DNA of 64,000 bases from a candidate division KSB1 bacterium (lineage in GTDB: Bacteria; Zhuqueibacterota; Zhuqueibacteria; JANLFK01; Oleimicrobiaceae), in contig JAPDPR010000012.1 in NCBI GenBank assembly GCA_034506335.1, positions 1-64,000 on the forward strand, given 5' to 3'. A model generated the notes under the pieces. It had not been told where the DNA came from. It saw only the letters and a program-made list of their open reading frames with translations, and did not search any database. Positions 25,998 to 33,224 of this stretch are shown in pieces. The number at the start of each line of letters is the position of its first letter. Positions within the stretch are counted from its first letter, which is position 1. Both the position numbers and the translations under genes were made by a program.

Positions 25998-26927
25998 ATG
26001 GCCGAAATCAGTCGCAGAGAGTTTCTCGCCAAATTCGCCACGGGTGTGGCTCTGAGCTGCACAATTCCTCCAGGATTGCGCCTTCTACGGGGCCAGGTGA
26101 ACAGTCTAACTCCGGAGTTGGTGGTGGTCCAAGGCCCCTCGCCGAGAGAAAACGTTCGGCACGCACTCAATCTGTTGGGTGGGATAGGTGCCTTTGTTCG
26201 TCGCGGCGATGTGGTGGTCGTGAAGCCAAACATGTCCTGGGACAGGCTGCCGGAACAAGCCGCCAATACCAACCCGGAGGTCGTGGCGGAAATAGTTCGT
26301 CTTTGCATTGAGGCGGGTGCGCGCAAAGTCAAAGTGTTCGACCGCACGTGCAATGAACCAAGGCGTTGTTACCAGCGGAGCGGCATCCAAGCAGCTGCTG
26401 CCAAGGAGGGGGCAGAGGTCAGCTTCGTCATGGAGCAAAGATTCCGCGAGGTCCATATCCCAGAGGGCGAACTGCTCAAGTCCTGGCCCATGTACCGCGA
26501 TGTTCTCGAGGCGGATGTCCTGATCAACGTACCCATTCTCAAGCATCACTCCGTCTCGGGTCTCACAATGGGGCTGAAAAACATGATGGGTGTCCTAGGC
26601 GGCGACCGTGGTCAGCTTCACCACAGCTTTGACAAGAAGATCTCAGATATCAACACAGTGCTGCGGCCCCAGCTGACCGTGCTTGACGCCACTCGCGTGC
26701 TGGTACGCAATGGGCCCCAAGGGGGCAATGTGCGCGATGTGCGGGTTATGGACACGGTCGTCGCCGGCGTGGATAGAGTCGCGGTGGATGCCTATGGGGC
26801 CCAGGTCTTCGGGCTCCAACCCGAAAAGATGGGTTTTCTGGTGGAAGCAGCACAGCGGGGGTTGGGCAAGATAGACCTGACCAAACTAAGAATCCAGAAA
26901 ACTACGTTGCGGGAGGGCTCCTCCTGA
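25998..26927 (+). CDS. DUF362 domain protein with twin-arginine signal
   Basis: The N-terminus ISRREFLAKFATGVALSC is a Tat signal, so the folded protein is exported. The body has the DUF362 pattern: VVVKPNMSW, NTNPEVVAEIVRLCIEAGA, VFDRTCNEPRRC and VLINVPILKHHSVSGLTMGLKNMMG. DUF362 proteins are often linked to iron-sulfur proteins, and here the next gene, 64 bp downstream, is a polyferredoxin. No cluster-binding Cys set is seen in this protein. A redox role outside the cytoplasm is inferred. Confidence 0.87.
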   Translation: MAEISRREFLAKFATGVALSCTIPPGLRLLRGQVNSLTPELVVVQGPSPRENVRHALNLLGGIGAFVRRGDVVVVKPNMSWDRLPEQAANTNPEVVAEIVRLCIEAGARKVKVFDRTCNEPRRCYQRSGIQAAAAKEGAEVSFVMEQRFREVHIPEGELLKSWPMYRDVLEADVLINVPILKHHSVSGLTMGLKNMMGVLGGDRGQLHHSFDKKISDINTVLRPQLTVLDATRVLVRNGPQGGNVRDVRVMDTVVAGVDRVAVDAYGAQVFGLQPEKMGFLVEAAQRGLGKIDLTKLRIQKTTLREGSS

Positions 26928-26991
26928 GCGCTCCCTTTGTCTTCTGAGTACGGTTCCCTTTGCAGCCTCACAGACGAACCCACTGAACAGC

Positions 26992-28524
26992 ATGCGCACT
27001 GCTCGTCGAATTTCACAAACCCTCTTCTTTCTTCTGTTTCTTTGGCTTATCTGGCGTGCCGCTTTCCCGTACAAAGGGGCTCCTCCCTCTGACCTTTTCC
27101 TTCAAGGCGACCCCTTGGTCGCGCTTACGACAATGTTGGCCACACGCTCTTGGATCGGGACTTTGGTCCTCGGGCTCGTGGTGCTTGCGGTCGCCGTGCC
27201 GTTGGGTCGAGTTTTCTGTGGTTGGGTGTGCCCACTCGGCACCTCCCTTGACTGCTGGCACAGGTTGAGACGTCCTTCGCGCACCAGGACAGGACTTCAA
27301 AACCCGCGAAGGTGGCGCTGGCTCAAATTTGCTCTGCTCGTGGCAATCCTTTTCGCTGCGCTCCTGGGTCTACAACTCCTCTGGCCCTTTGACCCCATCG
27401 TCATCATGACGCGCACGGTCGGTACGGTGCTGTACCCGGTGCTTACCTACGCGGTTCAACACCTTATTGCTGCCATGGAACGATTACCCCTTCTTGAAGG
27501 GGCGGCGCGCAAAGGTTATATGGTTCTTCAGGCACACCTTTTCCCATTGGCGCAGCCATCCTTCCAGCTTGCCGGGCTGTTCTGCATACTGTTTCTGTTC
27601 ATCCTCATGCTGGAACGCGCGAGCAGGCGTTTTTGGTGCCGTTCTATCTGCCCGCTTGGTGCGTTGCTTGGTGTCTTCTCACAGTGGCGACTATTGCATC
27701 GGGAGGTGGAAACCAGCTGTACCGGGTGCGGTCTTTGCAAGAATCGCTGCCGAATGAACGCGGTTGAAGATGACTATGTCAGTTCCTCCGCGGTGGAATG
27801 CATTGCCTGTGGCGAGTGCGTCGCGGTGTGCCCGGTTGGCTCCATTCACTATCGCTTCGGTCGACCGATGCGAGGAGGCGAGGTCGACTTGGACAGGCGG
27901 CGATTCTTGGGGGCAAGTGTGACTGGTCTGGCGGCCGTCAGCGTCTTGGGAGTCGGGTTTGTGGACCGAGAGAAGGTGGGTGCGGTAATTCGTCCCCCGG
28001 GTGCATTGCCCGAGGCAGAGTTCATGGACCGGTGTGTTCGCTGCCAGGCCTGTGTGAAAGCGTGCTCCACGACCGGTGGGTGCTTGCAGCCCTCGCTGTG
28101 GGAGAGCGGTCTCAGTGGGCTGTGGACGCCCATTTCCAAGCCCCGCCAAGGGTACTGCGAGTACACGTGTACACTTTGCGGGGAGGTATGCCCGACCGGC
28201 GCGATTCAGAGACTGCCCCTAGAGACAAAGCAGCACACCAAGATGGGCACGGCCTTCTTCGACAAGAGTCGGTGCATCCCCTGGTACCGGGGAGAGGATT
28301 GCTTGGTGTGTGAGGAACACTGTCCGGTGCCGGACAAGGCCATCCGTTTTGATGTTCGATCTGTGCGACGACCGGATGGGACGCAGGCGATCGTTAAGCT
28401 CCCATATGTCGTGGAAGAACTGTGTATCGGATGTGGCATTTGCGTCACCAAGTGTCCGGTCACCGGGAGTGCCGGGATCTTTGTCACCAACGCTGGGGAA
28501 GAGCGTTGGCGCCGTTCGTCCTGA
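26992..28524 (+). CDS. NapH/NapG-like membrane polyferredoxin with internal Tat-like segment
   Basis: Residues 1-220 resemble NapH: membrane helices near 7-25, 54-75, 110-130 and 190-207, with CGWVCPLG (about 76-83) and CRSICPLG (about 216-223) loops. Two 4Fe-4S motifs follow (CTGCGLCKNRC and CIACGECVAVCP, about 243-281). At residues 301-320, DRRRFLGASVTGLAAVSVLG looks like a complete twin-arginine signal inside the chain. The C-terminal part (about 345-495) carries further 4Fe-4S motifs (CVRCQACVKACS, CTLCGEVCP, CLVCEEHCP, CIGCGICVTKCP), as in NapG. It is thus a NapH-NapG type fusion carrying electrons across the inner membrane. The DUF362 gene upstream is the likely partner. Confidence 0.85.
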   Translation: MRTARRISQTLFFLLFLWLIWRAAFPYKGAPPSDLFLQGDPLVALTTMLATRSWIGTLVLGLVVLAVAVPLGRVFCGWVCPLGTSLDCWHRLRRPSRTRTGLQNPRRWRWLKFALLVAILFAALLGLQLLWPFDPIVIMTRTVGTVLYPVLTYAVQHLIAAMERLPLLEGAARKGYMVLQAHLFPLAQPSFQLAGLFCILFLFILMLERASRRFWCRSICPLGALLGVFSQWRLLHREVETSCTGCGLCKNRCRMNAVEDDYVSSSAVECIACGECVAVCPVGSIHYRFGRPMRGGEVDLDRRRFLGASVTGLAAVSVLGVGFVDREKVGAVIRPPGALPEAEFMDRCVRCQACVKACSTTGGCLQPSLWESGLSGLWTPISKPRQGYCEYTCTLCGEVCPTGAIQRLPLETKQHTKMGTAFFDKSRCIPWYRGEDCLVCEEHCPVPDKAIRFDVRSVRRPDGTQAIVKLPYVVEELCIGCGICVTKCPVTGSAGIFVTNAGEERWRRSS

Positions 28525-28562
28525 CGGATAGTCGCGGGTTCTCTGGAGCGCGAAAAAAATGC

Positions 28563-28591
28563 TTGCATGGCACGCAAGTTTTGTTTATATT
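28563..28591 (+). promoter_or_regulatory. Predicted promoter of the tRNA Gly-Cys-Leu cluster
   Basis: TTGCAT (28563-28568), a 17 bp spacer and TATATT (28586-28591) stand 9 bp before tRNA-Gly. Confidence 0.6.
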
Positions 28592-28600
28592 TCAGGCACC

Positions 28601-28675
28601 GCGGGAGTAGTTCAGTGGTAGAACACCACCTTGCCAAGGTGGGGGTCGCGGGTTCAACCCCCGTCTCCCGCTCCA
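28601..28675 (+). tRNA. tRNA-Gly (anticodon GCC)
   Basis: Acceptor GCGGGAG/CTCCCGC, anticodon stem CCACC/GGTGG, loop TTGCCAA with anticodon GCC, T-loop TTCAACC, discriminator T, CCA encoded (28673-28675). Confidence 0.97.
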
Positions 28676-28681
28676 CGAGTG

Positions 28682-28754
28682 GGCGGCGTAGCCAAGTGGC
28701 TAAGGCGGAGGTCTGCAAAACCTCTATTCATCGGTTCGACTCCGATCGCCGCCT
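28682..28754 (+). tRNA. tRNA-Cys (anticodon GCA)
   Basis: Acceptor GGCGGCG/CGCCGCC, loop TCTGCAAAA with anticodon GCA, T-loop TTCGACT, discriminator T as usual for Cys; CCA is not encoded. Confidence 0.95.
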
Positions 28755-28780
28755 CTGTGTTTTCGATAGAGCCGCAATGC

Positions 28781-28866
28781 GCCGGGGTGGCGGAACTGGT
28801 AGACGCTAGGGACTTAAAATCCCTTGGACTTCCGGGTCCGTGCCGGTTCGACTCCGGCCCTCGGCA
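28781..28866 (+). tRNA. tRNA-Leu (anticodon TAA)
   Basis: Acceptor GCCGGGG/CCTCGGC with one G-U pair, anticodon TAA in ACTTAAAAT, long variable arm, T-loop TTCGACT, discriminator A; CCA is not encoded. Confidence 0.95.
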
Positions 28867-28918
28867 CGACAATGGGACATTCGCACGCAGAGCATCGGTG
28901 CCATTTACATAGACAGGA

Positions 28919-28952
28919 AGCGTGACCACTGTGTACATGGCACGCTTTTTTT
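28919..28952 (+). terminator. Terminator between tRNA-Leu and tRNA-Val
   Basis: AGCGTG and CACGCT form the stem base, with an inner CCA/TGG pairing, followed by seven T. It leaves only 15 bp before tRNA-Val. Confidence 0.65.
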
Positions 28953-28967
28953 CTTTCAATCCACTTC

Positions 28968-29044
28968 GGGCGGTTAGCTCAGTTGGTCAGAGTACTTGCT
29001 TGACATGCAAGGGGTCACTGGTTCAAATCCAGTACCGCCCACCA
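28968..29044 (+). tRNA. tRNA-Val (anticodon GAC)
   Basis: Acceptor GGGCGGT/ACCGCCC with one G-U-compatible end, anticodon stem CTTGC/GCAAG, loop TTGACAT with anticodon GAC, T-loop TTCAAAT, discriminator A, CCA encoded (29042-29044). Confidence 0.96.
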
Positions 29045-29053
29045 ATGTCCCTC

Positions 29054-29077
29054 AATTGCGGTTTCCGCAATTTTTTT
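29054..29077 (+). terminator. Rho-independent terminator after tRNA-Val, overlapping a possible thrS promoter
   Basis: AATTGCGG and CCGCAATT form an 8 bp stem with a TTT loop and a T run to 29077. A TTGCGG (29056-29061), 17 bp, TATCTA (29079-29084) promoter-like pair lies across the same bases, 30 bp before the thrS start. Confidence 0.75.
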
Positions 29078-29114
29078 GTATCTACGCAAAGGTGCGGTGT
29101 CATCTGGATCGAAC

Positions 29115-31028
29115 ATGATCACGATTCGCCTTCCTGACAACTGCGAGCTTCAGACCGAACCTGGAGTGACTGTGGCGCAGGTTGCTCAACGGGTCGACGC
29201 GCGTCTGGCCGCCAACGCCTTGGCTGCAAAGGTAGACGGTCGGCTTGTGGACCTTTCCAGCCCCATCTTCCAGGACGCCGACGTGCGCATTCTTACCTTC
29301 GAGGACCAGGAAGGGAGGGAGACCTACTGGCACAGCACGGCCCATATCATGGCCCATGCGGTGAAACGCCTTTACCCGGAGGCACGCTTTGGTATTGGGC
29401 CGGCCATTGAGGCGGGATTCTACTACGACATTGACGTCCAGAATGCCTTTACCCCTGAGGATCTTGGCAAGATCGAAGCCGAGATGCGGGCCATCGTCGA
29501 AGAGAACAACGCCTTTCGTCGCCGCGAGCTGAGCAAGGAAGAGGCGAGGAAGCTCTTTCAACAGCGGGGCGAAACGTACAAACTCGAGCTGCTTGCCGAG
29601 ATGGAAGAGCCGGCGATCATCTATGAAGAGGGCGATTTCGTGGATCTGTGCCGGGGGCCGCACGTGCCGGCTACGGGTCTGATCAAGCATTTTAAGCTGC
29701 TGAGCGTGGCGGGTGCATATTGGCGTGGCGACGAGCACAACCCCATGCTCCAGCGCATCTATGGCATCTCTTTCCCTGAGAAGGCTCAGCTTGATGAGTA
29801 TGTGGCGCGACAGGAAGAAGCACGCAAAAGGGACCACCGCCGGCTGGGAAAGGACCTGGACCTCTTCAGCATTTCTGATGAGATAGGGCCAGGTCTTGTG
29901 CTCTGGCACCCCAAAGGGGCTTTGGTCCGCCACCTTATCGAAGACTTTTGGCGGCGCGAACACCTGAAGCACGGATACGAACTCCTTTACAGCCCACATC
30001 TTGCACGGCTCGACCTTTGGGCACGAAGCGGGCATTTGGACTTTTTTCGCGAAAACATGTTTGCCCCGACTGAGGTGGAGGAAGTTCCTTATCAGATCAA
30101 GCCCATGAACTGCCCCTTCCACCTGGTCGTATACAAGAGTAGGACCCGCAGCTATCGCGAGTTGCCGCTGCGCTGGGCAGAGCTGGGCACCGTGTACCGT
30201 TACGAACGCTCTGGGGTGTTGCACGGTTTGCTGCGCGTGCGCGGTTTTACCCAGGACGATGCCCACCTCTTTCTGCGTCCAGACCAGCTGGATGCAGAGA
30301 TTGCCGGCGTACTGGACTTGACTATGCACATGTTGGGCTCGTTCGGCTTTCACGAGTACGAGGTGTTCCTCTCGACAAGGCCAGAGCGCTACGTGGGGTC
30401 TCTCGAAAACTGGGAGCGGGCCACATCGGCGCTGCGAGACACCCTGGAGCGAAAGGGAATCAGCTACCAGATAGACCCGGGGGAGGGTGTATTCTACGGT
30501 CCCAAGATCGACATCAAGATCAAGGACGTCTTGGGGAGATCGTGGCAGTGCACCACCGTACAAGTTGATTTTAATGAGCCGGAACGATTTGACCTGACCT
30601 ATGTTGGCGAGGACAACAGGCCACATCGCCCCATCATGATCCACCGCGCCTTGTTGGGGTCGATGGAGCGGTTTTTCGGCATTCTCATCGAGCACTATGC
30701 CGGGGCTTTTCCGATCTGGTTGGCCCCAGTTCAAGCCATCGTACTGCCTGTCTCGGACCAAAACAGAGAGTATGCTTCACAGGTAGTTGAGCAGCTGCGG
30801 ACCGCGGGTATTCGCGCTCTGCTGGATGACAGCAGCGAGAAGATTGGCCACAAGATTCGCGAGGCAGAATTGGCAAAGATTCCGTACATGCTCGTAGTGG
30901 GTGCCAAGGAGGCGGCCAGCGGGCAGGTAGCGGTACGTAGGCGGCGGATGGGGGATTTGGGACAAATGCCGGTAGAGCGATTCCTGCAACTAATTGGTGG
31001 TGAAATCGCCAGCAAGGCCCCTCAGTAG
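29115..31028 (+). CDS. thrS: Threonine--tRNA ligase
   Basis: It charges tRNA-Thr with threonine. The ATG at 29115 begins MITIRLPDNC, the start of the TGS domain (about residues 1-60); the open frame from 29076 adds an unlikely prefix. The editing domain shows HSTAHIMAHA near residue 72 and DLCRGPHVPATG near 180. The catalytic core has the zinc motif MNCPFHLVVYKS near 330, RYERSGVLHGLLRVRGFTQDDAH and HRALLGSMERF, then the anticodon-binding domain. At 637 residues it is full length. It heads the thrS-infC-rpmI-rplT-pheST cluster. Confidence 0.97.
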   Translation: MITIRLPDNCELQTEPGVTVAQVAQRVDARLAANALAAKVDGRLVDLSSPIFQDADVRILTFEDQEGRETYWHSTAHIMAHAVKRLYPEARFGIGPAIEAGFYYDIDVQNAFTPEDLGKIEAEMRAIVEENNAFRRRELSKEEARKLFQQRGETYKLELLAEMEEPAIIYEEGDFVDLCRGPHVPATGLIKHFKLLSVAGAYWRGDEHNPMLQRIYGISFPEKAQLDEYVARQEEARKRDHRRLGKDLDLFSISDEIGPGLVLWHPKGALVRHLIEDFWRREHLKHGYELLYSPHLARLDLWARSGHLDFFRENMFAPTEVEEVPYQIKPMNCPFHLVVYKSRTRSYRELPLRWAELGTVYRYERSGVLHGLLRVRGFTQDDAHLFLRPDQLDAEIAGVLDLTMHMLGSFGFHEYEVFLSTRPERYVGSLENWERATSALRDTLERKGISYQIDPGEGVFYGPKIDIKIKDVLGRSWQCTTVQVDFNEPERFDLTYVGEDNRPHRPIMIHRALLGSMERFFGILIEHYAGAFPIWLAPVQAIVLPVSDQNREYASQVVEQLRTAGIRALLDDSSEKIGHKIREAELAKIPYMLVVGAKEAASGQVAVRRRRMGDLGQMPVERFLQLIGGEIASKAPQ

Positions 31029-31063
31029 GCAACACTTGCAGACCAAACTCAAGGAGGTCAGCC

Positions 31064-31573
31064 ATCAAGAAGCGAACAGTCCGCGTGAACGACCAGATCA
31101 CTGCACCATCCGTGCGGCTGATCGGTGCAGATGGGGCCCAGGTGGGTATCGTCACGGTGGATCGGGCCCTGGAACTGGCTGCCCAGGCGGGTCTGGATCT
31201 TGTCGAAGTGGCGCCAAACTCCACGCCACCCGTGTGCAAGATCATGGATTTCGGCAAGTATCTGTACGAGGTGAGCAAGAAAGAAAAGCTCACCAAGAAA
31301 AAGCAACATGTGATTCATGTGAAAGAGATCCGACTGCGGCCGAAAATCGAAACGCACGACTATGAATTTAAGCGTAACCATATCCGCAAGTTCATCGAGG
31401 AGGGCAATAGAGTCAAAGTGACCGTAATGTTCCGAGGGCGTGAGATGGCCTATCAGGAGTTTGGCACCAAGATCATCGAACGCCTCACGGCGGACTTGGA
31501 GGATGTGGCCAAGTTGGAACGGGAACCCCAGTTTGAAAACAGGACGATCATCGCGTACTTTGTGAAGAAGTGA
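31064..31573 (+). CDS. infC: Translation initiation factor IF-3, ATC start
   Basis: It binds the 30S subunit and checks start codons. The start is placed at ATC (31064), 6 bp after AAGGAGG, giving KKRTVRVNDQITAPSVRLIG as the usual IF-3 N-terminus; a GTG at 31085 would cut off the conserved RVN region. Non-standard infC starts are known to allow self-regulation, because IF-3 itself rejects them. The core includes GLDLVEVAPNSTPPVCKIMDFGKY and the C-terminal domain with KEIRLRPKIETHDYEFK. At 169 residues it is full length. Confidence 0.93.
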   Translation: MKKRTVRVNDQITAPSVRLIGADGAQVGIVTVDRALELAAQAGLDLVEVAPNSTPPVCKIMDFGKYLYEVSKKEKLTKKKQHVIHVKEIRLRPKIETHDYEFKRNHIRKFIEEGNRVKVTVMFRGREMAYQEFGTKIIERLTADLEDVAKLEREPQFENRTIIAYFVKK

Positions 31574-31591
31574 GAAAGGAGCGGGTGAACA

Positions 31592-31786
31592 ATGCCCAAG
31601 ATAAGGACAAACCGGGCAGCAGCCAAGAGGTTCCGGATAACAGGAGGCGGGCATGTCCGGCGTTACAAAGCCTGTGCGAGCCATTTGTTGACAAAAAAGT
31701 CCGCGAAGCGGAAACGGAATCTGCGCAAAGCCACTTTGGTTTCGGCCAGTGATACACGACGGGCACTTCGGCTTCTGGGCCGATAG
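31592..31786 (+). CDS. rpmI: Ribosomal protein bL35
   Basis: A large-subunit protein of 64 residues. It begins [20 protein letters not shown] and is highly basic throughout ([16 protein letters not shown]), as in the family. An AAGGAGCGGGTG site precedes the ATG, and the order infC-rpmI-rplT is conserved across bacteria. Confidence 0.96.
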   Translation: MPKIRTNRAAAKRFRITGGGHVRRYKACASHLLTKKSAKRKRNLRKATLVSASDTRRALRLLGR

Positions 31787-31819
31787 ACCCCGTTTAGTTT
31801 TTTTCTGAGGAGGAATCTT

Positions 31820-32167
31820 ATGCCACGAGCAACATACAGTGTGCCTTCCCATCGGCGACGTAAGAAGATCCTGCACCACGCGAAGGGCTATTGGGGCGGC
31901 AAAAGCCGCCTGCTGCGTTCAGCGAAGGAGAGCGTGGAGCGGGCTTGGCAGTATGCGTATCGTGACCGCCGCCAACGCCGCAGGGATTTTCGTCGCCTTT
32001 GGATCGCGCGCATCAACGCAGCGGTGCGCCTCCATGGCTTGAGCTATTCGACGTTTATGGGATTGCTCAAAGACAAACACATTGAATTGGACCGCAAGCA
32101 ACTTGCCGATCTTGCAGTGACCGATCCGGCTGCATTCCAGAAAGTCGTGGAGAGCGTCAAGAGCTGA
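31820..32167 (+). CDS. rplT: Ribosomal protein bL20
   Basis: A large-subunit assembly protein that in other bacteria also represses its own operon. Family motifs are [47 protein letters not shown] and the C-terminal globular part with [24 protein letters not shown]. At 115 residues it is full length, with GAGGAGGAATC before the ATG. It is followed by pheS after 4 bp. Confidence 0.97.
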   Translation: MPRATYSVPSHRRRKKILHHAKGYWGGKSRLLRSAKESVERAWQYAYRDRRQRRRDFRRLWIARINAAVRLHGLSYSTFMGLLKDKHIELDRKQLADLAVTDPAAFQKVVESVKS

Positions 32168-32171
32168 GGCG

Positions 32172-33200
32172 ATGGGTGAAGGTCTGACAGAGCTTTTGGC
32201 CGAGGTCGAAGGTCAGCGCAAAGCGTTCGCACGCGAACTGGCCCAAGCGGGCGAGCCAAGGGCCGTGGATGAGGTGCGCGTGCGCTACTTGGGAAGGAAG
32301 GGAGTCTTAGCGCGATACTTCGATCTACTGCCGAGCCTTGGCCCTGAGGACCGCCGCCTCTTGGGCAAGACCTTGAACGAGCTCCGGACAGAATGGGGCG
32401 AGGCGCTGGCGAGGCGCCGCGAGGAACTGATTGCCCCAGAGTCCGAAAAGGAGGAGGTGGACTACACCCTCCCTGGCCTTGTGCCCTTCATCGGAGCCCG
32501 CCATCCGGTGCTGCAGGTGATGGACCGCATCAAAGAAATCTTCTACGGCATGGGGTTCACGGTCGAGGAAGGGCCGGAGATCGAGGATGACTACCACAAC
32601 TTTGAGGCACTGAATGTTCCTGCTGACCACCCGTCGCGCGATCTGCAGGACACCTTCTACCTCGAGAGTCCCTTTCTCATGCGCACGCACACGTCGCCAG
32701 TACAAATCCGCACCATGGAGCGCTGCCGCCCGCCAGTGCGCATGATAGCCCCGGGCCGGTGTTATCGTAAGGACACGCCTGACGCGACGCACTCACCGGT
32801 GTTCCATCAGGTGGAAGGTTTGTGCGTGGACGAAGGTGTAACCTTTGCCGACCTTAAAGGCGTGGTTGAAACATTTGCGAAGCGGTTGTTTGGTCCGGAG
32901 GTGCGGATTCGCTTTCGACCGAGTTTTTTTCCTTTCACCGAGCCCAGCGCGGAGTATGATTTCTCCTGCATCATGTGTGGCGGCAAAGGGTGCCGCGTGT
33001 GCAAAGGGACAGGCTGGCTGGAGATCTCTGGCGCCGGTATGGTGGATCCGGCAGTGTTTCGCTTCGTAGGGTACGACCCAGAGAAGTACACCGGCTACGC
33101 CTTCGGCATGGGTGTGGAACGCATCGCCATGCTCATGTACCAGGTGGATGATATTCGCCTGTTTTATGATAACGACTTGCGCTTCCTCCAGCAATTCTGA
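32172..33200 (+). CDS. pheS: Phenylalanine--tRNA ligase alpha subunit
   Basis: The catalytic subunit of the alpha2-beta2 PheRS. The N-terminal coiled coil (about residues 1-90) is followed by the class II core: HPVLQVMDRIKEIF, MRTHTSPVQIRTM, the motif 2 region (CYRKDTPDATHSPVFHQVEGL), a Cys cluster in CGGKGCRVCKGTGW, and motif 3 with GMGVERIAML. At 342 residues it is complete. It stands 4 bp after rplT, with no room for a separate leader or attenuator. Confidence 0.97.
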   Translation: MGEGLTELLAEVEGQRKAFARELAQAGEPRAVDEVRVRYLGRKGVLARYFDLLPSLGPEDRRLLGKTLNELRTEWGEALARRREELIAPESEKEEVDYTLPGLVPFIGARHPVLQVMDRIKEIFYGMGFTVEEGPEIEDDYHNFEALNVPADHPSRDLQDTFYLESPFLMRTHTSPVQIRTMERCRPPVRMIAPGRCYRKDTPDATHSPVFHQVEGLCVDEGVTFADLKGVVETFAKRLFGPEVRIRFRPSFFPFTEPSAEYDFSCIMCGGKGCRVCKGTGWLEISGAGMVDPAVFRFVGYDPEKYTGYAFGMGVERIAMLMYQVDDIRLFYDNDLRFLQQF

Positions 33201-33224
33201 ACGGCTATTCGTGGCGTCCTTGTC

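Noticed and set aside
29041-29115. T-box leader before thrS, and an attenuator before pheS
   Set aside because: No T-box consensus is present, and the 4 bp gap before pheS leaves no room for a leader.
29100-30761. 553-codon open frame on the minus strand
   Set aside because: It lies antisense inside thrS, whose motifs are complete, and its composition is that of a shadow frame.
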